Below are positions 6,756 through 14,930 of a stretch of 19,049 bases of DNA, one piece after another (the first letter of the stretch is position 1; each line of letters begins with the position of its first letter). The translations under genes and the position numbers were made by a program. The stretch lies in assembly GCA_003663345.1 (NCBI GenBank), contig QMZU01000003.1, forward strand, positions 1 through 19,049, read 5' to 3'. The stretch comes from Candidatus Aenigmatarchaeota archaeon. Lineage in GTDB: Archaea > Aenigmatarchaeota > Aenigmatarchaeia > PWEA01 > B50-G16. The notes under the pieces are model-generated. The model saw nothing but the letters and a program-made list of their open reading frames with translations, did not search any database and was not told the origin of the DNA.

Positions 6756-7106
6756 TTGGAGCATTTTTCCATGCTGAAACGGATCCTGGATGGGAAGGAG
6801 GAGAAGTTCGTTAAGGGCAAGGAACTGGAGGCACTCCTCGAAATATGTACAATCCATCCCATGGAGAGGGATTTCAGGGTACTGATTCCGGAGTTTTACG
6901 GTGATTATTGCATACTCAGGGAAGCCTACTGGGTGCTGGAGAAAGGCAGTGTAAAGGAATCGTGCGGAATAGTCTACAAATCGGAAAAAGAGCAATGCAG
7001 CGAAAGTGTGATAAGAGAACTGCTGCGGGAGTACGGAAGAGAGATAGAGGGTATCGAAACCTTCATGGGAATGAGTATGTTCAAAACGAGGAGTGAAAAG
7101 TATTAA
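6756..7106 (+). CDS. Unrecognised protein, first gene of the glycogen operon
   Basis: The product is a soluble protein of about 116 residues, acidic and basic residues mixed, with four cysteines (Cys-Thr-Ile in the first half, then Tyr-Cys-Ile, Ser-Cys-Gly and Gln-Cys-Ser). The C-terminal part is a charged amphipathic helix. I recognise no domain. TTG 6756 is chosen because GAGGG ends five bases before it; TTG 6744 would add four residues, and ATG 6771 would shorten the protein by five. The tandem 12-base repeat and TATA box lie directly upstream. It ends 22 bases before the debranching-type glucosidase, which has its own TATA-like element, so the genes may be partly independent. A role in glycogen metabolism is suggested only by position. 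Confidence 0.7.
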   Translation: MEHFSMLKRILDGKEEKFVKGKELEALLEICTIHPMERDFRVLIPEFYGDYCILREAYWVLEKGSVKESCGIVYKSEKEQCSESVIRELLREYGREIEGIETFMGMSMFKTRSEKY

Positions 7107-7110
7107 ATAA
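7103..7110 (+). promoter_or_regulatory. TATA-like element before the debranching enzyme gene
   Basis: TTAAATAA is centred about 23 bases before ATG 7129, which lacks any ribosome site. This is the expected arrangement for a leaderless internal promoter. It overlaps the stop of the preceding gene. Confidence 0.4.
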
Positions 7111-7128
7111 ACCTGTTAAATATTAATT

Positions 7129-9147
7129 ATGCCCAAAAAAGTAGAGGATTTGTTCTTTGATTATGAGCCTGCGGAGAATGAGGACTGGAATTTTGCAAGG
7201 AACCTCTTCACCGTTCTGAAGAGACCGCAGGGGACATGGTCACAGTCCGTTTTTTCTGTTTCATTCAATGGATATGTAACACCAAACCGGGATTATCCCT
7301 ATCAGGGTCTCTTCGCTAGGGTTGAAGGTGAAAACTGGAAGTTTCTGGATTCCCTCATGTTCAGGGTTAACAGGGATGGTGAGGATATCACACTCCAAAA
7401 TGGAACGGTCAGGGTCTGGCCCTGGAAAGTTATGTATACCTATACATCTGATGAGTGCGAACTTCTGGTAACGTATTACCTCTTATCGAAAAAATGGGAG
7501 AATGAACTTGGGGCGGTTGTTGATATTGGGCTAAAAAGAAAGAAACCCGGTAATTATAAGATCTTGGTTTCACCGCTTGTTGATATAAGGTTCATGTACG
7601 ATCAGTCCGGAAAGGGTTACAGTGTTGAGGAAAGTGGTGGTGTGCTGACGGTTTCCAGAGCCGGTAGGTCAGTCACTCTCGGTCCTGTTTATGATTTTAG
7701 ACATAAGGAAAAGGAAGTTGAATGGATTTACAAACTTGGTGTTGGTGAGAGGGAGATAAAGGATGATAAGGTGTTCTTCAGGAAAACGGATATGAAACCA
7801 GTGCAGATCGGTGAGATGATTTTCCCACAGAGGAGGATGAGGCTCGGACTGGTCTGCGGAAGGGAAGGATACGTGAGAAGCGCACTCAGAGATGTCCTCT
7901 CTGATAAAAATAACGAATACCTTGAGAGGAAAAGATTGGAGAAGAAACTGGAGAGGTTCAGGATAAGCACCGGTGATAGAAGACTGAACCGATTCTTCGC
8001 CGCGCGCAAACTCACTTTTGACGGATTCGGTCTGATTGAAAACAGTATAGAAATTCCGGAGGCGGGTGACTTCTGGTTCAGAACCGTGTGGTTCCGGGAT
8101 CTTTTCGAGGGACTGTTCCATAATATGGATGTTTATCTGAAGATGAAGGGAAAGGAATGGGTCAGGAAGATACTACAGTGGGCATCAGTATTCCTCAAGG
8201 ATGGGAGGATGCCTGTGAAAATATCGGAAAGGGGTGATAAACCGATTTACGGCTCCATAGATGGGGCGCTTCTCTATGTTCTTTCCATTTACAGATACCT
8301 GAGGTTGTCAAGGGATAAAAAACATGAAAAGGTGCTGAGAAAACTGGCTCTTACAGCCATTACAGAGATTATGGAATCTATGGATACGGAGACGGGTCTT
8401 CTTCACACCAGAGCAGATGATAGCTGGATTGATACGAAGAAAACTGTTAATGGTAAGACCGTTTCCACCAGAATACCCGATGAATGGGTTGGGAAGATAA
8501 AGAACATAGAGAATGAACTCTTCTTACTTCCTGAAGTGAACGCACTATGGCTCAGGGTTATCGAAGAGAGGAACAGGTTTGAAGGTGAGAAAGTTCTGAA
8601 AAACCTCGGTTCCAATTACAGAAAGGTTTTCTGGGATCCAAAGGATTCATTCATCTATGGAATTGTTTGGGGGAATATGAAGGACAGGACCAGAACTTCT
8701 ATGGGCGTGGCATCACTTGCGCTCCTGAGCCATCACTTCACAAAAAAGGAGCTTGAAAAAGCATGGAATGTTATAGAAAAGGAGTTGCTTGTTAAAAGGG
8801 AGCCGCTCCTCTTTGATAAGGGTCAGATTCCATTTGGAATATTGGTAAAGAACAGCGACAAGAGGATATTTCTCGGAGATGATAGTTATCATGAGGCCGT
8901 TATCTGGATGAGAACCACGCCGTACCTGATAAAACTTCTGAAGGATATAGGGAAGGAGGATGTTGTTAAAGATATACTGCTCAACACGCTGGATCACCAG
9001 ATGAGTGAGGGTGCCATATTCTATTCACACGAACTATTCTCCCTTCCGGAAGGGGGGAACCCCTCACCTAAGGGTCCGAAAAATCCAGTACCGGTAAAGA
9101 ATCCTATTCAGTACTGGTCCCATTTCGTGGAGCCATTCTACAGGTGA
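7129..9147 (+). CDS. Amylo-alpha-1,6-glucosidase / glycogen debranching-type glycoside hydrolase
   Basis: The 672-residue protein has two parts. Residues 1 to about 275 are strand-rich, like the N-terminal beta-sandwich of archaeal glucoamylase and debranching proteins. The rest is an (alpha/alpha)6-barrel with family landmarks: W-F-R-D at 321-324, S-I-D-G around Asp378, H-T-R-A-D-D-S-W-I-D around 426-435, E-V-N-A-L-W at 469-474 and F-W-D-P at 501-504. These match GDE_C-type (GH133) proteins and are distantly shared with GH15 glucoamylases. It would remove alpha-1,6 branches or terminal glucose from glycogen. There is no signal peptide, so it acts in the cytoplasm. It lies four bases before glycogen synthase, as in other archaeal glycogen clusters. 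GH15-like glucoamylase activity is the main alternative. Confidence 0.82.
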   Translation: MPKKVEDLFFDYEPAENEDWNFARNLFTVLKRPQGTWSQSVFSVSFNGYVTPNRDYPYQGLFARVEGENWKFLDSLMFRVNRDGEDITLQNGTVRVWPWKVMYTYTSDECELLVTYYLLSKKWENELGAVVDIGLKRKKPGNYKILVSPLVDIRFMYDQSGKGYSVEESGGVLTVSRAGRSVTLGPVYDFRHKEKEVEWIYKLGVGEREIKDDKVFFRKTDMKPVQIGEMIFPQRRMRLGLVCGREGYVRSALRDVLSDKNNEYLERKRLEKKLERFRISTGDRRLNRFFAARKLTFDGFGLIENSIEIPEAGDFWFRTVWFRDLFEGLFHNMDVYLKMKGKEWVRKILQWASVFLKDGRMPVKISERGDKPIYGSIDGALLYVLSIYRYLRLSRDKKHEKVLRKLALTAITEIMESMDTETGLLHTRADDSWIDTKKTVNGKTVSTRIPDEWVGKIKNIENELFLLPEVNALWLRVIEERNRFEGEKVLKNLGSNYRKVFWDPKDSFIYGIVWGNMKDRTRTSMGVASLALLSHHFTKKELEKAWNVIEKELLVKREPLLFDKGQIPFGILVKNSDKRIFLGDDSYHEAVIWMRTTPYLIKLLKDIGKEDVVKDILLNTLDHQMSEGAIFYSHELFSLPEGGNPSPKGPKNPVPVKNPIQYWSHFVEPFYR

Positions 9148-9151
9148 TGAT

Positions 9152-10690
9152 ATGTATGTGGTATATCTCGTAACAGAACTCTACAAGCCTGTAGGCGGTC
9201 TCTATCGATACACGGATAGCCTTATCAGGGCCTGGAACGAGGCGTTGAGTAATGGAAAGACGAATATTGAGCCCATAGTCATAGGTGTTAAGGACCCGAA
9301 ACAGCCGCTGGCCGACCTTCAGCAATCAGAGAGGTTCAAGGAGTTCATTGAAGAGAATGAAGGTGTGAATGTGTACGAGGCCAGAAGAGGCGGGAGAACC
9401 TGCTACTTCATTGAAGGTAAGGTTCCGGATATTTCTTTCTTCCATTATATCCTCTGGGAAAGGTACAGGATAAAATCTCACAAAAGTTCCAAGTGGAAGT
9501 ATTATACCGATACATTATCACCCTTCTGGTATTGGGCGCCCAGAGTGATAAGATTCCTGATGGAAAAGGAAGGTATCAAGGTTAAATGTATAGATGCCCA
9601 GGACTGGCTCGCATTTCCTGCCGGTTTTCTGGCAAGAGATGAACTGGAAATACCGCTCAACTGTCGCCTCCACTCCGGTGAGTATGGTAGGAGTTTAGGA
9701 AATCCCGATCTGGACGCTGCTCCTGTGTGGATAGAGGCCGCATCTCTCGTCTTCTCGGACTATGTTCAGGGAGTTTCAATAAATGAAACGATATTCGAAA
9801 TAACACACCTCATGCCTTTGAGAGATATAATAGTTGAAGATGTGAAGGAGAGGAAGGGTGTCTTCTGGTATGGGTATCAGAAGCTGAAGGAGAGGAAGAT
9901 AGAAAATTTCCTCATATATGAACCGCGGGAGGAGCTGGTGATGTTGATGGATGTAGTGGGTGGAATGCCAAATGGTATTCATCTCAATGAGTGGGATAAA
10001 ATAACCAAGAAGGATATACTGAACGGGAAGAAGATGCTGAAGAGGATGATGCCGGATAAAAAAGGGTTCATATTCTTCATCGGTAGACCAGATTACAGAA
10101 AGGGGTTGGATTTTCTTCTTGAGGCCTTCTCCAAGATACTCCCAGAGCACCCAGAGACAGGACTCGTGATTGCCTCCTCAATGAATGAGGAGGAGTTCGA
10201 CAGATATTCGAAAATCATAGAAAGGCTATCAATAAAGGAGAGTACCTATATTCTGGATAAGTGGTTGGAAGATGATGAGAAGAAGTCTCTCTTCTGCGCA
10301 TCTGACATCATAGCCCTACCATCGCTCTATGAGCCATTCGGGATAGTCGCTCTTGAGGGTCTGGCTGCAGATTACGCGTGTGAAAAGAATGGAACCACAG
10401 GTCCGGTTGTGGTCTGTGGAAACACGGGTGGGATGGATGAGATAATAAAGAGTGGTGTGAGCGGTTTTGAGGTTCCTATAAACAATTTCAAGATAGACCC
10501 GGATATACTGGCGCATATATTTGAGGATATATTCACGAAGAGAGGCCTGAGAAAGAAAATCAGTAAAAACGGGGCGAAACGTGTTCAGTCCAAACACTTC
10601 AGATGGGACTACATTCTTGAAAAGGTCTTTGAGGTTTACGATAAGGCTGTTAGGAACTTCGAATCCCTTAAGAGGTCTTCCGCTTACTGA
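9152..10690 (+). CDS. glgA: Glycogen synthase, GT5-like GT-B glycosyltransferase
   Basis: The 512-residue GT-B enzyme would transfer glucose from ADP- or UDP-glucose to glycogen. The acceptor/nucleotide loop K-P-V-G-G-L is at 12-17. D-A-Q-D-W is at 148-152 and L-H-S-G-E-Y-G-R at 173-180, equivalent to the HDW and LHSTE motifs. M-P-N-G-I-H at 272-277 marks the inter-domain linker, and G-R-P-D-Y-R-K-G at 311-318 begins the C-terminal domain. The E-x7-E motif is complete, Glu394 to Glu402. A final helix (490-503) crosses back to the N-domain. The gene begins four bases after the debranching enzyme stop, with AGGTGATG as ribosome site. Its 3' end overlaps the convergent GH57 amylase gene by 23 bases. 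Confidence 0.9.
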   Translation: MYVVYLVTELYKPVGGLYRYTDSLIRAWNEALSNGKTNIEPIVIGVKDPKQPLADLQQSERFKEFIEENEGVNVYEARRGGRTCYFIEGKVPDISFFHYILWERYRIKSHKSSKWKYYTDTLSPFWYWAPRVIRFLMEKEGIKVKCIDAQDWLAFPAGFLARDELEIPLNCRLHSGEYGRSLGNPDLDAAPVWIEAASLVFSDYVQGVSINETIFEITHLMPLRDIIVEDVKERKGVFWYGYQKLKERKIENFLIYEPREELVMLMDVVGGMPNGIHLNEWDKITKKDILNGKKMLKRMMPDKKGFIFFIGRPDYRKGLDFLLEAFSKILPEHPETGLVIASSMNEEEFDRYSKIIERLSIKESTYILDKWLEDDEKKSLFCASDIIALPSLYEPFGIVALEGLAADYACEKNGTTGPVVVCGNTGGMDEIIKSGVSGFEVPINNFKIDPDILAHIFEDIFTKRGLRKKISKNGAKRVQSKHFRWDYILEKVFEVYDKAVRNFESLKRSSAY

Positions 10691-11909
10691 GTTTCTCAAA
10701 GGTGCGTCTCTTCAGGTCGGATATCACATTCATAAACGACATGAATGCTTCACCAGGCGTGTTGAAATTCGAGAAGTAGGTGTGAACATCACCGTCACCC
10801 CATCCCTTGTCGCACATGTAATAGAGGTGGTCTGAAACCTGAAGCAATCTCCATGTTTTGAGAAGGTTCGGGTCACCTGTTCTCTTTATGAAGGGTTCAA
10901 GGAGTATCAGTTCGTTATGTGCAACCTGCTGCATCCAGTTCCCGAGCCAGGCAGAGGTGTCTCGTTCCATATCGGCCCACGAGATGGTCGCGAGGTCGAA
11001 GATATCGAACTCCCCAACCGGTTTGAACTTTTTTATCACTTCAGATGGTGTTAAAAATCTGAGATTTCTGTATTTCAGAACCTCTATGGGAAGATGTCTC
11101 AGGAATGAGTATATACCTGTTTCGGGCCACTGGTGCTCTCCGAATGTTTCGTAATCCATAAAAAGATTGATAACATCTCCTGGTGTGGCAGCGAGCCATG
11201 ATGCGTATTTATCAGCTGTCAGGGGCCACTGGTCCCACCACCTTGCAGAGAACCTGTAACTAACATCGTCTGAAAGACGGTAGTTCCTGAGGAGTATTGG
11301 TATTCTGGCAACACCTTCAGGTGGTCTGTAGAGGTAATTGGGTGAGCGCCACCCAAGTACATGGTCAACACCCTCTGTCATTATTCCGGAGAACCCCATA
11401 TCTTCGACAATACTCGCAATTCTGTTGTTGTAAAGGGCTTCTGTATTCACGAAGACTTTAGGTTTTTTACCAAAAATGGACTTTATTAACTCTCTATGCT
11501 CATTAACTTGGTCTATAAACTCATCTGTTTCCGGAAATATTGAGGCAAGTGAATGGTAGTAGGTCTCGCCCAGAACCTCAACACAACCCGTGTCCACGAG
11601 GTTACGGAACGATTCAACGACTCCGGAGTCGAATCTTTCACACTGCTCTATAAAAGTGCCTGTGAAGGAAAAGGCAAGCTTGAACTTTCTTCTGGTTCTC
11701 CTGAACTCATCTATGGCTTCAAGAAGAATGTCATTGGTCGGATAGTAGCACTTTCTTGCTGCTCTCTCGAAAATCCTTTTATCCTTTCCATTGACCTCAA
11801 AGTAGTGTTCCATAAGCTTCTGGTCCGGTACGCCATGGTGAGGTATATGGATGTGGCTCTTCAACCTCCAGGGCTGGTGAACCTTAAAGTAAAGGCATAT
11901 GGCTGGCAT
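10668..11909 (-). CDS. GH57 alpha-amylase / glucan hydrolase
   Basis: The 413-residue retaining glycoside hydrolase family 57 protein shows the family regions in order: His11 in HQPWR, G-E-T-Y-Y-H at 114-119, the probable nucleophile Glu157 in F-V-N-T-E-A-L-Y, and the probable acid Asp252 in F-M-D-Y-E-T-F-G-E-H. The length fits cytoplasmic archaeal GH57 amylases. There is no signal peptide. An in-frame extension to 11990 is open but would overlap the upstream winged-helix gene; ATG 11909 lies 11 bases after that gene's stop and has GTGATGAT before it, so it is preferred. The role is hydrolysis of intracellular glycogen or maltodextrin. 4-alpha-glucanotransferase or branching activity, also found in GH57, is the alternative. 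Confidence 0.9.
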   Translation of the reverse strand: MPAICLYFKVHQPWRLKSHIHIPHHGVPDQKLMEHYFEVNGKDKRIFERAARKCYYPTNDILLEAIDEFRRTRRKFKLAFSFTGTFIEQCERFDSGVVESFRNLVDTGCVEVLGETYYHSLASIFPETDEFIDQVNEHRELIKSIFGKKPKVFVNTEALYNNRIASIVEDMGFSGIMTEGVDHVLGWRSPNYLYRPPEGVARIPILLRNYRLSDDVSYRFSARWWDQWPLTADKYASWLAATPGDVINLFMDYETFGEHQWPETGIYSFLRHLPIEVLKYRNLRFLTPSEVIKKFKPVGEFDIFDLATISWADMERDTSAWLGNWMQQVAHNELILLEPFIKRTGDPNLLKTWRLLQVSDHLYYMCDKGWGDGDVHTYFSNFNTPGEAFMSFMNVISDLKRRTFEKLSKRKTS

Positions 11910-11920
11910 ATCATCACTGT

Positions 11921-12121
11921 TTACAGTAAACGGAAAACATGGTGTCTTCCGGGTTTCCTGATAGATATTTTTCCTTCCCTTGCCAGCCATCCGAGACCCA
12001 TTGCAACCTCTCTTCTGGTCAGACCGGTAACCTCACATATCTGATTTATGGTTTTTTCCCCGTTGCTCAGAGCCTCCCAGACCTTACCTGCCTTTGTTCC
12101 AAAGAACTCCACCGGATCCAC
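11921..12121 (-). CDS. Small winged-helix protein (DUF2582-like) upstream of amylase
   Basis: The 66-residue product looks like one winged helix: G-K-V-W-E-A-L-S near the start, then a helix-turn-helix (about 26-48, I-N-Q-I-C-E-V-T-G-L-T-R-R-E-V-A-M-G-L-G-W-L) and a basic wing K-I-S-I-R-K-P-G-R. This resembles the small archaeal winged-helix domain of unknown function DUF2582. The start is GTG at 12121 with a very strong GGGGGTGA ribosome site five bases upstream. It is followed after 11 bases by the GH57 amylase gene and diverges from galT, so it could control amylase, galT or both. DNA binding is likely but not proven, because related domains sometimes act as small accessory proteins. Confidence 0.85.
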   Translation of the reverse strand: MDPVEFFGTKAGKVWEALSNGEKTINQICEVTGLTRREVAMGLGWLAREGKISIRKPGRHHVFRLL

Positions 12122-12152
12122 TTTTTCACCCCCATTTATTGTTCCATTTGGT

Positions 12153-12171
12153 CTATATAAATCTATTTATA
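12153..12171. promoter_or_regulatory. Overlapping divergent TATA boxes, palindromic
   Basis: TATAAATCTATTTATA (12156-12171) is an inverted repeat with seven-base arms around CT. The right arm is a TATA box centred about 25 bases before the leaderless galT ATG at 12191. The left arm, read on the minus strand, is centred about 36 bases before GTG 12121 and leaves room for the GGGGGTGA leader. The two promoters share the same DNA and may exclude each other; an operator for the winged-helix protein is also possible. Confidence 0.55.
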
Positions 12172-12190
12172 GAATGTAGAGGATATATAA

Positions 12191-13156
12191 ATGATACAAA
12201 TGGTCAACGAAATAAGGAAGGATTATGTTCTTGAAAGGTATGTAATAATATCCCCGAAAAGAGCAAAAAGACCCAAAAACAGGGTTAGAGAGGTTCTGGA
12301 AAGTAAAAGAGAATGCCCTTTCTGCAAGGGAAAGGAAAAGGACACCCCTCCTCCCATAAAAGAGGTTCCGAAAGGAAACTGGAAGGTGAGAATAGTACCT
12401 AATAAGTATCCTGCTCTTGTTCAGGGGCCTTTCAGAGGAGAGGAGGGAGGAGGCTTCTTTAGGCACTTCAAACCTTACGGATATCATGAGATACTGATAG
12501 AAACACCGGACCATAAAGAGCATTTTCATGAGCTCTCTGCTGAACACATAGAGCTTTCTCTCAGGGTGATGAAGGAGAGGTATCTGGAATTGATGAGAGA
12601 TGATGAAATAGTTTATGTGACCCTCTTCAAGAATGAGGGGAAGAAGGGTGGTGCATCCCTTGGTCATGTCCACACCCAGATAATCGCATCACCGATATTC
12701 CCTGAAGTAATCATGAAAGAGATGCAGGCGTCTGAAAGATACTACGAAAATGAAAGGAGATGTCCGCACTGTGATGTAATTAAGGTTGAAAGGAAGTTGA
12801 AAAAAAGAGTTGTTATGAGTAATAGAGACTTCCTGGTGATCTGTCCTTACGCATCAATATGGCCATATGAGACAAGAATATTCCCAAAAAGACACTTTTC
12901 CGATTTTGGTGATATCAAAAGAAATGAGATAAAAACCCTTGCTTTGACACTAAAAAAACTTTTGACCAGATATGCAGTGCTTCTGGATAATCCCCCTTAT
13001 AACATCACATACCACACCTTTCCGGCATCCGACTTCTGGCACTTTCATATCGATATATATCCAAGAGAAAAGATACACGCCGGTTTTGAGCGTTTCGGAT
13101 TGTACATAAATGAGGTTCCTCCTGAAAGAGCTGCCAAGAAATTAAGAAACTCTTAA
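12191..13156 (+). CDS. galT: Galactose-1-phosphate uridylyltransferase
   Basis: This 321-residue member of the HIT superfamily exchanges hexose-1-phosphate and UDP-hexose (Leloir pathway). Zinc ligands are likely Cys42 and Cys45 (C-P-F-C) and possibly C191/C194 (C-P-H-C). The catalytic histidine triad-like motif G-H-V-H-T-Q is at 158-163, with His161 as probable nucleophile. The second-half motif W-H-F-H-I-D-I-Y-P-R is at 283-292. ATG 12191 follows a TATA box by about 25 bases and lacks a ribosome site; ATG 12200 is an alternative start. In this neighbourhood it could supply or recycle sugar nucleotide for glycogen synthesis. Substrate choice (ADP- versus UDP-sugar) cannot be read from the sequence. 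Confidence 0.9.
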   Translation: MIQMVNEIRKDYVLERYVIISPKRAKRPKNRVREVLESKRECPFCKGKEKDTPPPIKEVPKGNWKVRIVPNKYPALVQGPFRGEEGGGFFRHFKPYGYHEILIETPDHKEHFHELSAEHIELSLRVMKERYLELMRDDEIVYVTLFKNEGKKGGASLGHVHTQIIASPIFPEVIMKEMQASERYYENERRCPHCDVIKVERKLKKRVVMSNRDFLVICPYASIWPYETRIFPKRHFSDFGDIKRNEIKTLALTLKKLLTRYAVLLDNPPYNITYHTFPASDFWHFHIDIYPREKIHAGFERFGLYINEVPPERAAKKLRNS

Positions 13157-13179
13157 ATGGAACCATATAATTACCAAAA

Positions 13180-13187
13180 TTTATAAA
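13180..13187 (+). promoter_or_regulatory. TATA box for the half-glycosyltransferase/GT/PGI operon
   Basis: TTTATAAA is centred about 26 bases before ATG 13210 and there is no ribosome site at a proper distance, so the operon should start with a leaderless transcript. Confidence 0.55.
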
Positions 13188-13209
13188 GAAGGGATTAGAA
13201 ATTATTTTT

Positions 13210-13791
13210 ATGATTAACCACGTTCTCTTTCTGATTGAAAGATATGATACAGAAAGCGAGTCATTTCGATATGTTCATGAGGTTTCCAAATATCTGAGAT
13301 CGAAAGGCATTGAATCACACCTCATCTGTTTCAGTGACAAAGCTATGGAGATTGACAGTGGCTTTCTAAAGGTGCATACGGTCCCATTTCTTTTACATGG
13401 AGATAATTTCTTCAACTGGATGATGTTGGTGAATATAGAGTTTGTACGTAAAATAAGGGAGCTACTGGAGGTGGAGAGTTTTGATTTGGTAAACTCGGTT
13501 GACTGGGTAACCATACCTGCGGGAACAGCCGGGGCAAAGTTATTAGATGTTCCTCTGGTTGTGACCTTTAATTCCATAGAGCATGAGAGAGGAATGGATA
13601 AGATGCACTCTTTTGTCATATCCGATCTGGAATGGGACGGAGCAAACGAGGCGAATGCCGTAATAGTCAGGAAAAAGAGTACATCTGAAGCAATAAAGGT
13701 CTTTCGCCTGGATCCAGAAAAGGTTTTCATGATACAGAAACCCGAAGATGTGCTTAAGGTTTATGAAAAATACATGAAGGTGAAGGCATGA
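13210..13791 (+). CDS. Stand-alone N-terminal half of a GT-B glycosyltransferase, likely non-catalytic
   Basis: The 193 residues align along their length with the N-terminal domain of the next gene's product. Shared landmarks include S-K-Y-L-R-S-K-G versus S-R-Y-L-A-R-A-G, F-D-L-V-N-S-V-D-W versus F-D-V-V-H-A-H-D-W, and D-L-E-W-D-G-A-N-E-A-N-A-V-I-V versus D-I-E-W-F-G-T-Y-E-A-N-E-V-I-T-V. Functional positions are lost: the Gly-Gly loop is replaced by Glu-Ser-Glu-Ser, His-Ala-His by Asn-Ser-Val, and L-H-S-T-E by F-N-S-I-E. The nucleotide-binding C-domain with E-x7-E is absent. After residue 177 the chain goes directly to E-D-V-L-K-V-Y-E-K, which resembles the terminal helix of the glycogen synthase. 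The stop overlaps the next start (ATGA), so no frameshift is hidden. A structural or regulatory partner of the neighbouring transferase is inferred. Confidence 0.85.
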   Translation: MINHVLFLIERYDTESESFRYVHEVSKYLRSKGIESHLICFSDKAMEIDSGFLKVHTVPFLLHGDNFFNWMMLVNIEFVRKIRELLEVESFDLVNSVDWVTIPAGTAGAKLLDVPLVVTFNSIEHERGMDKMHSFVISDLEWDGANEANAVIVRKKSTSEAIKVFRLDPEKVFMIQKPEDVLKVYEKYMKVKA

Positions 13792-14930
13792 AGATACTCA
13801 TGGTCACATGGGAGTTCCCGCCCCATAAGGTGGGTGGGGTTGCCTCACACTGTTACGATATATCCAGATACCTTGCCAGAGCAGGGAATGAGGTACATAT
13901 CCTCTCGTTTGGGAACGAGAATAGAACGGAGTATCAGGACGGTGTAACAGTTCACAGGGTCAATTGTGGGACAGCACCGGATATAGTGAGCTGGGTAATG
14001 GTGTTGAATTATAAAATGCAGAAAAAGGGTATAGAACTCTGCAGAGAGGAAGGGTTTGATGTGGTGCATGCACATGACTGGCTTTCGGTTCCTGCTACTG
14101 TTTATCTCAAGAAGAGTTTTAAGGTACCGATGGTGTTGACGCTCCACTCAACCGAGTATGGAAGAAGTGGTATCCACAGCCCTTTGAACAAGATGATAAA
14201 TGACATAGAGTGGTTCGGAACCTATGAAGCGAATGAGGTGATAACAGTAGGCAAGGATTTCAGGGAAGAGGTGAAGAATCTCTTCTCGGTTCCTGAGGAG
14301 AAACTCCACTACATACCAAACGGTGTGGACCTTGAGAGGTTCAGAAATGTGAGGGATGTTAGGGATGAATTTTCTTTGGATTGGGAGAAGATAGTTCTTT
14401 TTGTGGGAAGGCTCTGCCATCAGAAGGGTGTGGAATACCTCATAGAAGCGATGCCTGAGACTCTAAGGGAACATCCTGAGGCGAAGTTCGTTATAGTTGG
14501 AAAAGGTGCACTTGACCATTACAGGAAGATGGTCTATAGAAAGGGCGTCGACCAGAAGGTTTACTTCACAGGGTATGTGAGTGAAGAGATGCTGATGAAT
14601 CTCTATTATTCGGCGGATGTGACTGTGATGCCATCTGTATATGAGCCATCGGGGATTGTGGCTATGGAAAGTATGGCGGTCCGAACACCTGTTGTTGCCA
14701 GTTACACCGGTGGTTTAAAGGAAACGGTTGTTCACGAATGGTGCGGTCTGCATACATATCCCTGCGACCCGCAGAGTATAAAATGGGGAATAACCACAGC
14801 CATAAATGATATGACATGGAACAGATGGCTCGGCAAGAATGGAAAGAAAAGGGTGGAGAAGAATTATAACTGGGACATAATCTCAAAATGGACATATATG
14901 GTATATAGAAAGGCTGTGGGTGAGTATTGA
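13788..14930 (+). CDS. GT4/GT5-like glycosyltransferase (glucan synthase-like)
   Basis: This is a complete 380-residue GT-B enzyme. The N-domain has K-V-G-G-V at 14-18, H-A-H-D-W at 94-98 and L-H-S-T-E-Y-G-R at 119-126. The linker is I-P-N-G-V-D at 176-181. The C-domain has G-R-L-C-H-Q-K-G at 207-214 and a full E-x7-E motif (Glu286 to Glu294), then Y-T-G-G-L-K-E near 306-312. The LHSTE and HDW motifs resemble glycogen synthases more than most GT4 enzymes, so glucosyl transfer to glycogen or another glucan is plausible. It overlaps the preceding half-domain gene by four bases and the following PGI gene by one. It is about 130 residues shorter than the GlgA at 9152-10690, so the two probably have different roles (for example priming versus elongation). 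Confidence 0.88.
   Translation: MKILMVTWEFPPHKVGGVASHCYDISRYLARAGNEVHILSFGNENRTEYQDGVTVHRVNCGTAPDIVSWVMVLNYKMQKKGIELCREEGFDVVHAHDWLSVPATVYLKKSFKVPMVLTLHSTEYGRSGIHSPLNKMINDIEWFGTYEANEVITVGKDFREEVKNLFSVPEEKLHYIPNGVDLERFRNVRDVRDEFSLDWEKIVLFVGRLCHQKGVEYLIEAMPETLREHPEAKFVIVGKGALDHYRKMVYRKGVDQKVYFTGYVSEEMLMNLYYSADVTVMPSVYEPSGIVAMESMAVRTPVVASYTGGLKETVVHEWCGLHTYPCDPQSIKWGITTAINDMTWNRWLGKNGKKRVEKNYNWDIISKWTYMVYRKAVGEY

Noticed and set aside
11910..11990. 27-residue N-terminal extension of the GH57 amylase
   Set aside because: It overlaps the winged-helix coding region; ATG 11909 has a ribosome site and begins just before the family's HQPWR region.
13210..14930. Frameshift splitting one glycosyltransferase into two genes
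   Set aside because: The second gene is complete with its own N-domain, so the first is an additional degenerate copy rather than a broken front half.
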